From NCBI GenBank assembly GCA_037179385.1, contig CM074193.1, positions 36,606,846-36,670,845 on the forward strand: a DNA stretch of 64,000 nucleotides, written 5' to 3'. This document shows, piece by piece, positions 47,520 through 59,929 of the stretch (within the stretch, counting starts at the first letter, position 1; the number at the start of each line of letters is the position of its first letter). This DNA comes from Holothuria scabra (Eukaryota > Echinodermata > Holothuroidea > Aspidochirotida > Holothuriidae). The position numbers and the translations under genes were made by a program. The notes under the pieces were generated by a model, which saw nothing but the letters and a program-made list of their open reading frames with translations, did not search any database and was not told where the DNA came from.

Positions 47520-48061
47520 TCAATGACTTACTCTTCACTCGATTCAGAAAATGAAATTCAGAAACTAAATTCCAGAGCTACTCCTGTTTATCAAATATTT
47601 GTCTAAAAATGCAGAAAATCTTGGAAAATTTCCCTATGTCGTTGTCTCACATAAAACGGCGCCATTCCTAATAGGGAAGGAAGGTTCTCCAATAATCCCC
47701 CTTCCCATTTTCTCAGTTTTCAGACGGCTTTGCCCTGTTTTGTCCTCTATTTTTTTTCAATTTGATGTCAATCAAACAGCTGCACCGATTGAGAATTTTG
47801 ATAGGGTCAGACCTTGTTAAAATTATAGTTAGAGCACGGCTGCATGGGACAGGGGGCGGGGCTGCAGCCCCCAACTGGCCAAAACCTTGCTGAATCGGGC
47901 AGACTTCGGTGTCTCAGTCGGGCAGAGTTTATGCCCTGACTGGTGATCTGGAGTCGGGCAAAACGTCATCGGTTACCCCCTCCCTCCCCGTGAGGAAAAG
48001 AGTCCCGAAAGGGCATGGTTGAGGGTGATGAGTGACTGCGCATAATGGCGAAATAGTTTTT
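47520..48061. other. Intron sequence, no feature recognised
   Basis: A TCGGGCA-rich stretch at 47895-47965 resembles hAT-like element ends, without clear boundaries. Confidence 0.4.
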
Positions 48062-48067
48062 ACTTAC

Positions 48068-48783
48068 GTCTTACCGTGACCTGAAATGGCGCAAACTGGT
48101 TCACAAGTAGCGCGTTTCTCCATCCTTTTGTTATGGCAGTACACGAATACATAAATCCAGGCATAACAGACCAGGATAATGAAAAACTGTAACGGAAACG
48201 TTCCGACGGAGTGAGAGCCGTGTCCAATTGCCAACGAGTCCTCATTTACTGGTACCACACTACACTGGTGGATTCTGAAGTCGAATCCTAATCGAGTCAG
48301 CCCCATGAAATGGGTTGAGAAGGAGAGCAGGAGTCCGTATATCCACATAAGTGAGATGGAAATTATGATTCGCCTCCTAGCAAAAAGCCACCGATAAACT
48401 CGCCTTGCTTGTGTTACTATGACTAGTCTATTGAGCGAGATCGCTACAAGACTGAGGGTGCTACAAGTGACAGACGCGCGCAATAGTCCCACCGAGAGCG
48501 CGCAGAACTTTTCCAATAATGAAGCGTACCTCGTGGTCCAGAAAGACGCTACATAAACCGGTACGAAGACATTTGTCAGTAAATCGGCGACTGCGAGGTT
48601 TACGATGAATGCATTCGTGGAATTCTGTAAGTTACGGTGTCTCAAAACAGCTAAAATGACGACAATGTTACCTGTCGTTCCAAACACGGATATCAGAGCG
48701 AAGACCGCCCCTGACACATAGTGTTCTGGCATTGGTGGGATAAAATTAGAGAAATTCCTGTCGCTGTAATTTTCTACATACAT
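48068..48783 (-). CDS. Class A GPCR, exon 1 (N-terminus to TM5)
   Basis: This exon encodes residues 1-239 of a rhodopsin-family receptor at the plasma membrane. Seen: two N-glycosylation sequons (N5-Y-S, N10-F-S); TM1 with GTTGN (N39, position 1.50); TM2 with LAVADLL (D67, 2.50); W82 after TM2; C94 at the top of TM3 and C174 in a long second extracellular loop as the likely disulfide; NRL (N118-R119) in place of DRY; W147 in TM4; P197 in TM5. The NR(Y/L) variant is known from melatonin, GPR84 and Moody/Tre1-like receptors, so I place it loosely there; the ligand is unknown. The exon ends in a consensus donor (GTAAGT, minus strand, at 48067-48062) leaving two bases of a codon. The ATG at 48783-48781 is the first in frame after a pyrimidine-rich stretch ending in TTAG, so an upstream non-coding exon is plausible. 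Confidence 0.9.
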
Positions 48784-49296
48784 GGTAACTAAGATTAAAT
48801 AAGAAATAGGGTTTAAAACAATTCCTTTATCTGGGAAATGTAACCAACACTACTAAACTGAGTAAAAACGTTTATTATGAGCATGTATGGATTCCGAATA
48901 CGACACTAAAGTTCCAATTGAAATTATTCGATTTCCGTAAGTTGTCAAAACCGAATGTTCACTAAGAATCGTCTCTTAGCCTATTTCTCTCACGAAGACA
49001 TGTCACGAAGTCCATGTTTGTGTCAGGATTCCATCATCTCAGAAATTATATACTCTACTGACTTTCACGCGTAACAACTCTTGGTTTCCCCTTATGAAAG
49101 ATCTGTGTCATCATCGACGAGGCGTTTCTTCTGAGGATGTCACGGCTTTCATTTACGTGTGTAGAGGGCAGTACAAAGTTTTCAATGTGTAACAGTAAGT
49201 GTGGAAGTGTGTAACACTGAAGAAGTTGGCATTTTGATTCAAACTTACTCAATAAGTTGGCCAAAATGGAAAGCCGTTTTGATGTTTTTATTATTT
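48784..49296. other. GPCR upstream region, no confident promoter
   Basis: On the minus strand a tract ending in CTTATTTAATCTTAG lies just before the ATG and may be an acceptor for a 5' UTR exon. I cannot identify a promoter. Confidence 0.35.
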
Positions 49297-49717
49297 TATC
49301 AGGAATTCCAGATATCTCAAATTAATTCCAGACATTTTAACGTGTACACTACTTAAGATATCTGAAGCAGAATTTAAGATACCTAACGTTCGTTTCGAGA
49401 TATCTTAAAATTATAGATATCTAAAGTTAAATTCGAGATATTTGGAACAGAATTCGAGATAACTGTAACAGAATTTGAGATATCTTAACTGAGTTGAATT
49501 ACATCTGTCTGGAATAGAATACAAGAAATCTAAAATTGAATTCGAGATATCAAAAATTGAATAAAAGAGTCTTAATTGGAATTTAACATATTTAAAATTC
49601 TTGGTTGTTTCGAGATGTCGACAGTTATTATTAGACATTTGAAAATTGTTTCCGATATCTAAAATTAAATGAGATATCTGAAATAAATTTGAGTTATCTG
49701 AAATTCCTGATTAAATT
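49297..49717. mobile_element. GATATC-module foldback MITE
   Basis: Termini TCAGGAATTCCAGATATCTC / GAGTTATCTGAAATTCCTGA are inverted repeats. The interior is a run of irregular 16-20-bp modules around GAGATATCT and GAATTCGAGATA. No coding. Confidence 0.75.
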
Positions 49718-50225
49718 TGAAAACGGCGTTCTAAATGGCCCGGTCATACAGAAGGCTTGAAAATGGAACACACTGCTATTGTATTTCATATGTTTTAATT
49801 TCCAGGACCTTATGCATTTCTAATGGCTTATTGTCGTCCACATATTCAATGAAAAAATATTGTTAATTTTTAGTATTCTCTGGTATTCTCTGGTATCACC
49901 TCTTAACTTAGGTGATACATTTATTAGCCATCAGTTAATCGTGACTGCATAATGTCTTTTGAATCATGTTGGAAGTGGCGTTTCAATAATTTAACACTTA
50001 GAACAATAGAAGGACTCCATTGAGCTCAATTTTCTTCACATTATTCAAAACAAGATAAAAGAAATGCTTTTCCAATAAAAGAAGCCTTCGTCAAGTTTTC
50101 GTGTACAAAACATAGTACTGTACCATTTAATTTCTCATAAATAATCTTTCTGGGGAATTTTATTCTTAGAAGCAGGGGCGCCGGAAGCTATTTAAGATTG
50201 GTACGGCAGATAAATACAACACGAC

Positions 50226-50385
50226 AGATAATAAATATTGCCGCGTAGCGGCAATGCGAAGGCGCAGCCCTCGCATGGCGTCCTCGGCGTGGCGTCCAGG
50301 GGCCAGCTCAAGGTGGGGTCCAGGGGCTAAGCCCCTGGTGGGGGTCTAGGGGGCGAAACTCCCGGAAGCTCCTGAAATTTTGATG
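50226..50385. repeat. GC-rich CCAGGGGC/GCCCCTGG block, reverse copy
   Basis: CCAGGGGCTAAGCCCCTGG is a near-perfect palindrome; the block is the reverse complement type of 19370-19530. A hAT-type CAGGGGCGCCGGAAGC lies just left at 50174. Confidence 0.6.
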
Positions 50386-50667
50386 ATTTGTAAGCTTTTT
50401 TCTAACTCTCTTTTTCGTCATAATTCCAATATTTTTCAAAGTTCCCAATACCCCCCCCCCCCTCGAAATTGAAGAGCCCTTATAACAATCAAATGCTGTA
50501 GTGACAAATAGAGACGGACTGACAAAGGCGTCTCTCTATTGGACGGTTGAGAATGAGTCCATCCATGGGGAGAAAATACGGTCCACCGTAAAGCTCCTCA
50601 ATTAACATGACAACATGATTTCATACAGCCAAGTACAACCAAAACGCAAAAATACTTTGGCACTCAC

Positions 50668-50669
<2 letters not shown>

Positions 50670-50699
<30 letters not shown>
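50670..50699. repeat. (TG)n microsatellite
   Basis: Pure TG run directly abutting the MITE terminus at 50698. Confidence 0.95.
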
Positions 50700-50702
<3 letters not shown>

Positions 50703-53428
50703 ACGGAAGCGTAGAAGGGACATGCAAGAGAAAAAAAACTCTCTCAGCAAAATGACAATTTTCTGAATTTTGCCATTCTGACGAGAATATTCCATTTCGG
50801 CAAAAGGACAAATATCGGAATTTCGCCATTTTGACGAGATGTTGTTTGGTCGGCAAAACTTCAATTTTACGAATTTTGTCATTTTGAAGAGATGTTTTAT
50901 CTTGTCAGAATGACAATTTTCCGAATTTTGCCATTTTAATGAGTCCATTAAGCAGGGGTATCCCCCCCCCCCCGTCGGGGAACACTGGCCCCCCGTCGGG
51001 GAAGGTCGGCGGTTTCGTCGGGGAGGCCTAAAAAAAAAAATTATAAAAAACCCCCCAATGACTGAAGTTACTGGATAGGCGATCTAGAACATATTTTTGT
51101 TTTGTAATTCTATTTTAATACATATCGGAATCCATTTTAAATCTCTTCTTAACTCTGTTAAACCTCATTCTATGTACCTTTTCCTATCTCTTCCCTCGAC
51201 GGGGAAGGACGGCAATTTTTCGGGGAGGTCTAAACATGAAAAACGTAAAGGACTGAAGATACTGGATGGATTACCATGTTTTTTTTTTTGGACTATTTTT
51301 TTCTTTTGTAACGCTATTTTAATGCATATCTGAATCGCTTTTAATCACTTCTTACTAGCTCTTCTATCCCTCATCCCATCTTCAATTCGTGCGCGCAAGG
51401 TCATGCCTCCGTCGACAACGGGCTACCCACCCCTGTTGTTGAGAAAATCCAATTTCGTCGGGGAGCCTTCATCTTCAGACCCACCATAAAAGATGTGAGT
51501 CTGTAGTCACTCGGACGACCTTCTTGATCCTGTTTGCTAGAAGACCATCTTCAAGGAAACTCACAATTCCGAATTTTCCTTACAAAAACGGACGAGGGGT
51601 TGTTCATGTGCGTGCATTACCCAACGGTCTGCCATCTGGCCTGCCACGACAGCCGAATTCTCACAAAGGTAATGAAAATCGGCCATGTCGTTTTCAGCTA
51701 CACATAATGATTAATAGTGGTGTGAGAAAATTTCCCCATAAGTCTGACTTAGAACTTATTTGAAGGCACCTTGTAACATGACATATTTTCAAATAAACGT
51801 TGGGAGTAAAAACATTTATATTCTGGAGTTCGGGTAGTCACGTTAAAAATGTCATCTATTTAGTGGACCTTGCAATTGAATTCAACGAAGATTCTTAGCA
51901 TAAAACATTATAGTATGCCTTCAATTCCGTTTCATAGTTTCCTGCCGAAAGAGACAATGCCATTACATCTATATGTAGCAGTACCTTTTATCAGGTACTT
52001 TTCTGATCATTAGCAATTTGGGTTTTTTTCTCTATTGAAGTGAAACTTTCATTTTAAAGGAAAGTTCAAATAGCGACTGCTTCATTTCTAGTTACAAATC
52101 TGGGACATTTCATTCCGGCTATCTTAGGTGTTAGATTTTTTAACAATTTTCTGTACGCTCCGCCCCAACTGATGGTGGCGCTCCGCATAGATAGTGTTTT
52201 AGTCGAATACATAACTGAACAGAACAATGCCTGTTTGTAAATTATTCTTCGTTTTGGGGCAGTATTATGAAGTGAAAATAATTTTATTGCGAAAGAAATC
52301 TGAAAGAAAGGACTTCTTTAATTCTAGTTACGAGCCCAGAAAATGCAATTTCCTGCTGTCCGGGGGTTCTCAATTTTTCAAAAAATTCTGTGCGCTCGCC
52401 TAGTTAATCTTTCGGGCAGGATAACATTTTTCGGACAAAAGACAATTCTGCCCCCTCCCAAACTGACATGCTCCCGTACGCCTACGACAATAAATAAAAT
52501 ATAAAACTTCAAATATATTGGAAGCCATTTTTTTTTCCTCGGGAGAATGCTTCAATATGGTCCGAGGGGCTAAATCTGCATGATGATATTCAGTAACCTC
52601 AACAAAACTACAAATCACCCCTACTTGATTTTCCTCATGAAAACGTCAGATTCCCTCATAAAACCCCCAAACTGCTAAAAAATTACAATATTTCTCCAAT
52701 ATTAGATTTAGATTGTTAAAAGTGGCAAAATTTTACAATTTCGATGGATACTTCGTAGAATGAATAAGCAAAGCCAACTTTGTTAATCACCCGGCATACG
52801 ACCTAATTTTGCTCCTGAAAGGCATATCACTTAATAAAAGAAACCGAACTTTTCATTATAACTTTACCAAAAAAACAAAATAAAGTCCAAAATTTCTCCA
52901 TTACAACCATTATAATAAGCTCTTAATTTTCAAAGATTCGTTCAAAAAAGGCGAAAACTTTCCGGGCAAACTTCTAGTCTCGTCTCGAGGCCTTAGCTCG
53001 TAGGTCTTGTAGATTCAATTCGTAACCCCAAAAGAATTTCAGCTGTCGCCCATATAACGTTTTTGATTTTTCCCTTATGAAGGACAGATTGTTCTATAAA
53101 CACCCAAAATTTTTATAATACCAACAAGAGCCAAATTTCTTACAAAAGTTTTAAATTTTGCTTCAAATAAACTCCAGATTTTTAAGTATTTGTTAAAAAG
53201 AAAGCCCAAAATTTCGGCGCGCTCCGCGCGCCTCAAATTCCACCAAGTCACGTTCCACCGGGACATAACATCGCCTTTGTCGGGGCTTTGAAATTCTGGC
53301 CCCCTGTCGGGCAAATCCTGGCGCCACCCCTGCCATTAAGTCGTCAAAATGTCAATTTTACGAAAACTGTCACTTTGCCGAGACAGTTCTTTTTTCTTTT
53401 GAATGGCCCTTCTACGCTTCCGTAGTAC
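50698..53428. mobile_element. MITE with GTACTACGGAAGCGTAGAAG termini, split by hAT
   Basis: Perfect inverted termini (50698-50719, 53407-53428). Inside are about five units of roughly 60 bp with CCGAATTTTGCCATTTTGA. Removing the hAT-like insert and one target copy leaves about 343 bp. Confidence 0.8.
50953..53332. mobile_element. hAT-like non-autonomous element, copy 3 (uninterrupted)
   Basis: Begins CAGGGGTATCC and ends CCTGGCGCCACCCCTG; perfect 8-bp direct repeat CCATTAAG (50945-50952, 53333-53340). Length 2380 bp, the best reference for the family. No transposase frame; the 79-codon frame at 51524-51763 has no recognisable domain. Confidence 0.85.
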
Positions 53429-56400
53429 GTGTTCTTCATTTGCTCTGTTTGAACAAAGAAGTGCCTGATAGACCAAACTCTGTCCTGCTTTTTCGTGTTA
53501 CTTCGTGACGCACTTCGGAGGGTCTGATTGAAAAAAATACGAATCGATGGGAAAAGATGAAATAATAACCAATGCAATTACCACAAGCGATCCGTTTGGC
53601 CTATGGATCAAGAAAAAATAAGTAAAAATATCCCTTTAAATTCAAAATCTGGCGAAGGTGAGATAGACACACAACTTCCACTTTTCAAGTAAACTTTTCC
53701 TCAAACAGTACTAAAACTACAGCTGTAGCCTCTAATCATGTTCTAAAGGCACTTTAATTATCTGAAATGGGCTTTAATGTTAAATTTATGAAAAAATAAA
53801 CAACTTTTAATGCTATTTTCGGTAGGTGGGATTAAAAACGTAAAAAGATGTGGAAAGAAAAGGACACCTTTTCTCGAACGAGGAGCTGTATATGTCCGGC
53901 TCACCTTAAATCGACGGTACTTCGATCCTGACGTCAGAATTTATCATGACGTCATTATTTTAAGACACACCGCGGGAAATGAGAGAAGTTTGTCGAACTC
54001 TGTTCGAACATAGCAACACAACTTGGCCGCACTTAATAGCTCCATGAGTTTAGTAGCTGCACTCATCACAAGGACAACGGAGACTGGAACAGAACTGAGA
54101 GCACTTGAATGGAGCCATTGTTCAATGCGTAAATAGTCATTATACCTCTTGCTAAGCATGTATTGGATGTTCAATAGACGGTTTAAATTATTGGGAAGTG
54201 CTAGAGGCTCATTTATAGGACATTGGGGTGACCAAAGAGGTCAATGAGGGTGTCCGCGAGACTAAACAAAAGGTATCCTTTACTGGCATACGCGGAAAGG
54301 AGGGGGCTTCGGGGCTTCCCCTCCTTGCATGATGGTTGCCGATTTTCCTTTCTTTTTTTAAATCTTATAAATACCGTCGTAAGTTAATTAGCATATATGT
54401 GGCACGATAGTGCTTGCAGGGACTCCAGCCTTTCTTGCAAACTTTCAAAGAGGAAGGATTATCTCCCCAAGGCCCACTCACAGTCACTGATGCCAAATCA
54501 TTTTTAAGTTCCGAAAAGTACGCACATTTTGTAACACTTCAAATTTTACTTCAAAATGTAGCATACATAGCACCAGATTGCATGTTAGCTGAGATCAAAT
54601 TTTTCAAAAAATTCCAAAGTGGAAGGGATCCTCACCCCTTACACCCTTTCACCCTGCTGACCATCGCTACTGCCCTTTTATTTTAGTTCCTAAAATATCA
54701 TGATGCAAAGTATATAACGAATTTTGCTTCTAAAGGTCGAAGCCTTAAATAGCACCAGATTGCAAAATTTTCCAAAGGCGAGGTCATATATCTCCCGCAG
54801 GCCTGCGATTCTTCAGTATACTGCATTCCCCTAGCTGCTTTCATAGAAATCCTGGGTACGCCACTGGTATTTTTAATTTTCTCGTGTCGCGAGCACTGCG
54901 GTTTTAATTGCGGTCATGGGGTCCCGAACCTGCCCTCATTTTTGGTCGCGGAAGCCCCTACATTTTTCGCAAAGTGACCATGCATTCCTGGAAAGGAGGA
55001 CACGGAACACCATCCGGGGAGGGATCTAAGGGGGTCTTCAATCGGGGAGGGGGTACAGTGTCTAGATGCAAATGGTAAAATATTGGAGCTTCAATCAGTT
55101 TCTCTTACCTGAATGAAGTAATATATGTGCTCAGTCAGCAATATCCGGCGGTCCGTCATTGTAGGCTTTCGATCGGCCATGAATTGGTGGTTGGGAAATA
55201 AAGAACCACAAGAGGGCCCGGCCATTGGTGGTCTGCTGGTTACACTCCGGGAAAAAAAATTGTATACCGGGTAAAATTTTCGGTCAGTCAAGTTTCATCG
55301 TCGGAGGAGGACCGCTGGCGAGCCACCTAACATTTTTCCGACGGACCGCCGAAGTGGCCTGCGACCGTCCGTTGCCGGGCCCATTAAATTTGCTGACCGG
55401 GTGCTTTTGGTTTTCAAAGAAAAGAAAAAAATATGACCTTAAAATGTCAGGTCACTGACATTGAAGACGGTTAATCTGATGTTTCTCTGTTGAGTGAGCT
55501 GCAAGACAAACACTTCAGTCTCCATTGGGCTCCTTAGGTTCAACACACCCAGGTGGACCTGACTGTGAGGGAAGTAGACCCAGCACAAGGCCCATTGCCA
55601 AAAAAATTCCAATTTTTTCTGTTGTGGACTGTGGGTGATGGGAAATTGTCAGCGTGAGAGTTTTTGGTGAGGGAGAGGGAGAGGCAAGGTACACGTCGGT
55701 GGTGAAACCTTTGCCTTGATTTTTCAAGCACCGGAAATACCAAATGGTGCCAGATTTTCGACCATAAAAGAATTAATCTTGAAGGGTAGGTGGTCGTTAA
55801 CTGGGGCAATTTTTATTTTTCATCACAAATTTCAAGACCTTTTATTGTAAAATTCTGGAGCAGAACTAGACATGTCAGGGTGGGGGGTCAAGGGGAGCTG
55901 AACTTAGTGACAGTGATTGATAGACAGATGCAATTCTCTTCTGGAAATATCTAACATTAATACTGCCCAAAAGCAATCCATTGCTGTGGGGTTTACAGAA
56001 AATTAGGAAAAATCACAACCCATCAGAGAATTGGAAATAGCATTTTCTGCATTTTTGGGGAGGGGGTGGAATTTTTCACTTGGAGAAAATGGAAATTGAT
56101 CCATGCCTTAATTCGCTTTTCAAAGGCAGAATCAACTCGCGTAAAATCTGGTATTCACACTTTTATTTTTTAAATTCCAAATCTCAGTTGGGAGGGGAGG
56201 TTTCCCTTGGGGAATCCCCCTAGGCCCCTGGTGACACCAATGCCACTGACACTACCCCACTGGCTCTGACTGTAGCCTAGGAAAGCTACTAAATGAAGCA
56301 AACTGAAATAACTGGGGGACCAATGAGATGGAGGACTTAAGGTATCTCTTCGTGATTCTGATGATACCTTTATGTCCCCCATTTTTTCATTATTGTACTT

Positions 56401-57299
56401 GAATGGTTGATTTCAAGGTTTGTTACTCCACATTTTCAATGTTTCCAGCAGTAGCTGAACCAGGATTTCAAGCATGGGAAGGAGAAGGGAAATGAAGGAT
56501 AAAGGAAAATGTTGAGGGCAAAAATTTTTCACACGTATCATGATACTGAGCACAAAATTCGGGTTTTGCATGTAGGATGAAAAGCCCAACAGTGAAATCC
56601 AGGCACAAAGTCCACAGAACCTCTAGCATTTAAGCATATCTCTGGGATAAACTATGTCTTATATAGTTACATCTGGTTCAGAGTTGGGAGCTACTGGGGG
56701 TAGGGGGGATTCTGCAAGGGGAAAATACCCCCATGACACTCGGTGCCACCACTGATTCTCAACCTGGGAATATGAAACCCTGGGAACAATGGACTCTGGG
56801 AAATTTGCTGTAGACTTTGTGCAGCAGTGCTTCACGCGGTTCAGTGCATTCTGAGGTTTCCTCTTTTTTGTTCTTGAAGACCCCCATTTCATCTTCCATC
56901 TCACAAACTTTCCATCTTTTGAACCTTATTTCTGGTCTCACAGACTCTAATCTCTGCTTTCCAAGACTGAAAGGGGTTTGTAGTTACCCCAAATTGCTCA
57001 ACATTTCTTCAATTTATCAGCCAACGATATGAAATCATTCAACCAATAACATGAACACATGAAAAAAGTGACAATAGTGATCATTTCTACTGTTTGGCAT
57101 GGGCACAAGATTTTATATTTTTACAAATTTTAGTCCAATTCTTCATTTAACAGAAGGCACAATACAAGTAACTACAAGAGCTAGTACAGCTATGCCTTAA
57201 TGCACTCTTTTTGGATACTGACACTGCACCACATCATATGATATGAACTGCTTATAACCAGAAAGCAAAACGGCTTAGTGATTCCTTGCAGAAAAGAAA
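53429..57299. other. No gene; scattered transposon ends
   Basis: Two TGACGTCA-like words at 53930 and 53949, a CCTGGGTACGCCACTG-type end at 54852-54867 and purine-rich stretches near 55670-56700. I see no convincing coding frame in this 3.9-kb stretch. Confidence 0.4.
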
Positions 57300-58135
57300 A
57301 TTTTGGAAATTTTGCCTTTTCACCTCTGGTGACATCAGATGGTAATCTTGGCAATTCTTGGAAAATTCACCTATTGATGGCTGGCAACCCAGATGACTTA
57401 ATTCTGACCTCCCCAAAACAATAAAGGTTCTGTGGGTAACCATACTGCATCCACATACCAATTACGAAATTCTTCCAAATTTCCAACTTAAATGTATCTC
57501 CATACCAAAGTTTTTAATCCCTTGTTAACTTATGTGACATAATCATTTGACCTCTGTTGAGTTGGCACATGACCTATGGTGACCTGACATTTAACCTCTG
57601 GCAACCTGGCATGTCACCTCTGGTGATGCTGCATTTGAACTCTGGGGACCTTACAATCCATTGAGGGGTTTTTCACACAATTAGTGCCTGTGAGGTCAAA
57701 TGACCTTTGACATCCACCCAAGAACAATAGCTCATCTATGAACCAAATATAACAGTTGTCCTTCACTGTTGTCTTGAGAAATTGTGATAACAAGCCCTCC
57801 ATGCCTGTAGCCAGGCAAGGCACTGGAGGGAGCAAATGTTTTGGGAGGGGAGGAGAATCTTTCCAGGGGGCAAAATGAGTGTAAGCTGCAAACTTCAAAC
57901 AATTTAGGGGACAAAATTTGAAAATTGAAGCCAATTACTTGGTTTGGTAGTGTAACCTCTGGTGATCTAACATGAACTTTGACTCCAGCCACAAACAATA
58001 AGTTTGTTCTTCCCAACATGGCAAATCTGTATACCAAATATGAAAAGTGTCTGCTGTTCAGATCTTGAGATATCATGTTTACAAGCAAAAGTGTCACAAA
58101 CACACACATATATTCCTTGCCTGCCTATGGCAAGG
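57300..58135 (-). repeat. Diverged AGGTCA-type array, minus strand
   Basis: Repeated GACCT(C/A)TGG blocks and TGACCTTTGACAT near 57702. It ends with GATATCATGTTTACAAGC, a short CACACACA run and a 9-bp hairpin TTCCTTGCC/GGCAAGGAA (58109-58133), mirrored at the start of the 31741 array. Confidence 0.7.
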
Positions 58136-58149
58136 AATCAAAATTTAAT

Positions 58150-58430
58150 GTGTTGCTAAATATTATTAATTTGTTATGATAAATTATCGATTAGTTATTG
58201 CAATCAAAATTTTATTGTGACTTATTAATAATATATTACTACAAATAATTATTGCACCACTACAAGTTTTTAGTTTGTTACAAGTACTGTAACTACTTTG
58301 TTAATGCAAATAAATCATTTGTCATAGCAAAATAATAATTTTTATAAAAAAAAAAAAAACAGAATGCAAAAATGCATTGAGGTTTCGATGATACATAAAT
58401 GTTCCATTTCAAATAATGGCATCATTTTGT
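58150..58430. other. A+T-rich spacer
   Basis: Very A+T-rich with TTATTA/AATAAT words and poly-A at 58347; separates two AGGTCA-type arrays. Confidence 0.6.
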
Positions 58431-58434
58431 TATC

Positions 58435-59110
58435 CCAGATGACCTTTGACCTCCACCAACAAAATCTGAGAACACCTTTTCACCATAATGTGCATCCATT
58501 CAGTTTCCTACCTTGAGACGTGTTACCCCCTAACAACGTTTTCATTCACATTTTGACCTTGAGTGACCCCACATGACCTTTGAGACCCATAAAAGCTATA
58601 GAAAGAAAGATAGACAGACAAATGGTCAGACAGACAGAGAGCTATCTTGATATATTGAATTAACAAGATTTACAGACTTTGACCCCTGCTGACCCCAGAT
58701 GACCTTTGACCTCCACCAAAAACAAACGGGACCACCTTCTTACCATAATGCATCTATACACCAAATATGAAATCTAAACGTTTCCTATCTGGAGATATCG
58801 CATTAATAAGATTTCAGACTCTGCCCCCTGGTGACCCTGTATGACCTTTGACCTCTGCCAAAAACAATAGGGACCATCTTCAGACCATAACGCACCCACA
58901 TACTAAATACGAAATCTATCCGATTTTCCTATCTGAAGATACCCCGTTAATGAGATTTTCAGACTTTGACGCCTGATGATCCCAGATGACCTTTGACCTC
59001 TGCCAACAAACACTGGGAACACCTTTTCCCCAAAACGACAGGGACCATCTTCTGACCACAATGCATCCACATACAAAATATGACATCCATCCAAGTTTCC
59101 TACATGTCCG
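58435..59110 (-). repeat. AGGTCA-type array, minus strand
   Basis: About four to five units. Intact TGACCTTTGACCT (reverse complement of AGGTCAAAGGTCA) at 58440, 58700, 58842 and 58987; spacing near 145 bp between the last three. Confidence 0.85.
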
Positions 59111-59314
59111 TCCAAAATGTTACTCTACAAAGGGCCAGTGCCATACCACATTAAACAAAATCTGTTTCGAGTCAGTGCCATGTGATGCTTAAATGTGCCC
59201 CTCAAACAATTCTATGCACAATCATTGAAAACATTCTTTAATATGGTATATCAAAATAAATTTAATGGCATATCTTATCAATGACCTTTATGTAGGAGTG
59301 GAGAGTGATGTTAA

Positions 59315-59896
59315 AGGCATATTCTGTTGGCTTTTCACCTGGGTCTTGCAAGAAAAACAAAAATATTCCACACCCATCATGTCCTTGAAACCCTGCGTCA
59401 ATAACCTTTTGCTAACTCAAAACATCTTACTTTAAAGATTGGTCATTTTTTTTAAAAATACCTCTGCTTTTCAAGAAAGTCACAGAAAGTAATGTAATGT
59501 GGGCAAATTACCTCAGATTCCTTTTGTTTTTCTTCATTATTAGATGCCCTGTTTGTCCTTGAAATTTGATACTATTGGAATGACAGAATATCTTTCCCTG
59601 TAGATCTAGCATTATTCTTCACCATATGTAGAGAAAGTCCGACAATTTTGATAAATGCTGCCTGAAGCAGCATCAAAATAATAAATAAATTGAATGCAAA
59701 GTCAAATTAATGTGCCACGATGGCATCACAGATTTCCCATGATGCACCAAATTTCATGAAAAAAATACATAACTTTAAAAATCTGTATCTTCTGATTGCT
59801 ATATGCTATTAAAATGCAGGTTTCAAAGACTGAAAAAGAAAATTCTTCTGCATACGATATTCTGAAATTAACAAATTTTGTGTACAGAATATGCCT
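59315..59896. mobile_element. 582-bp TTAA-type MITE, copy B
   Basis: Inverse orientation relative to 9959-10531. Left flank TTAA, right flank TTTA (one change); inverted termini AGGCATATTCTG / CAGAATATGCCT. Confidence 0.75.
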
Positions 59897-59929
59897 TTTA
59901 TTCAAGTGGTCTCTAAAATGCCAATTCTG

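Larger units (their letters stand above)
38815..48067 (-). other. 9.25-kb phase-2 GPCR intron
   Basis: The intron runs from GTAAGT (minus) to CCATAG. It carries, listed separately: a structured poly(A) retroposon, a tRNA-Cys-like SINE with a nested MITE, TIR elements ending in CAGTGGCGTAGCTA, a TGAC-tailed SINE, a LINE copy on the same strand as the gene, and small MITEs. I see no further exon. The intron boundary is inferred from splice consensus and frame continuity, not from transcript data. Confidence 0.8.

Noticed and set aside
55130..55400. Short inverted GTCCGTC/GACGGAC words suggesting a transposon
   Set aside because: Arms are too short and scattered to define an element.
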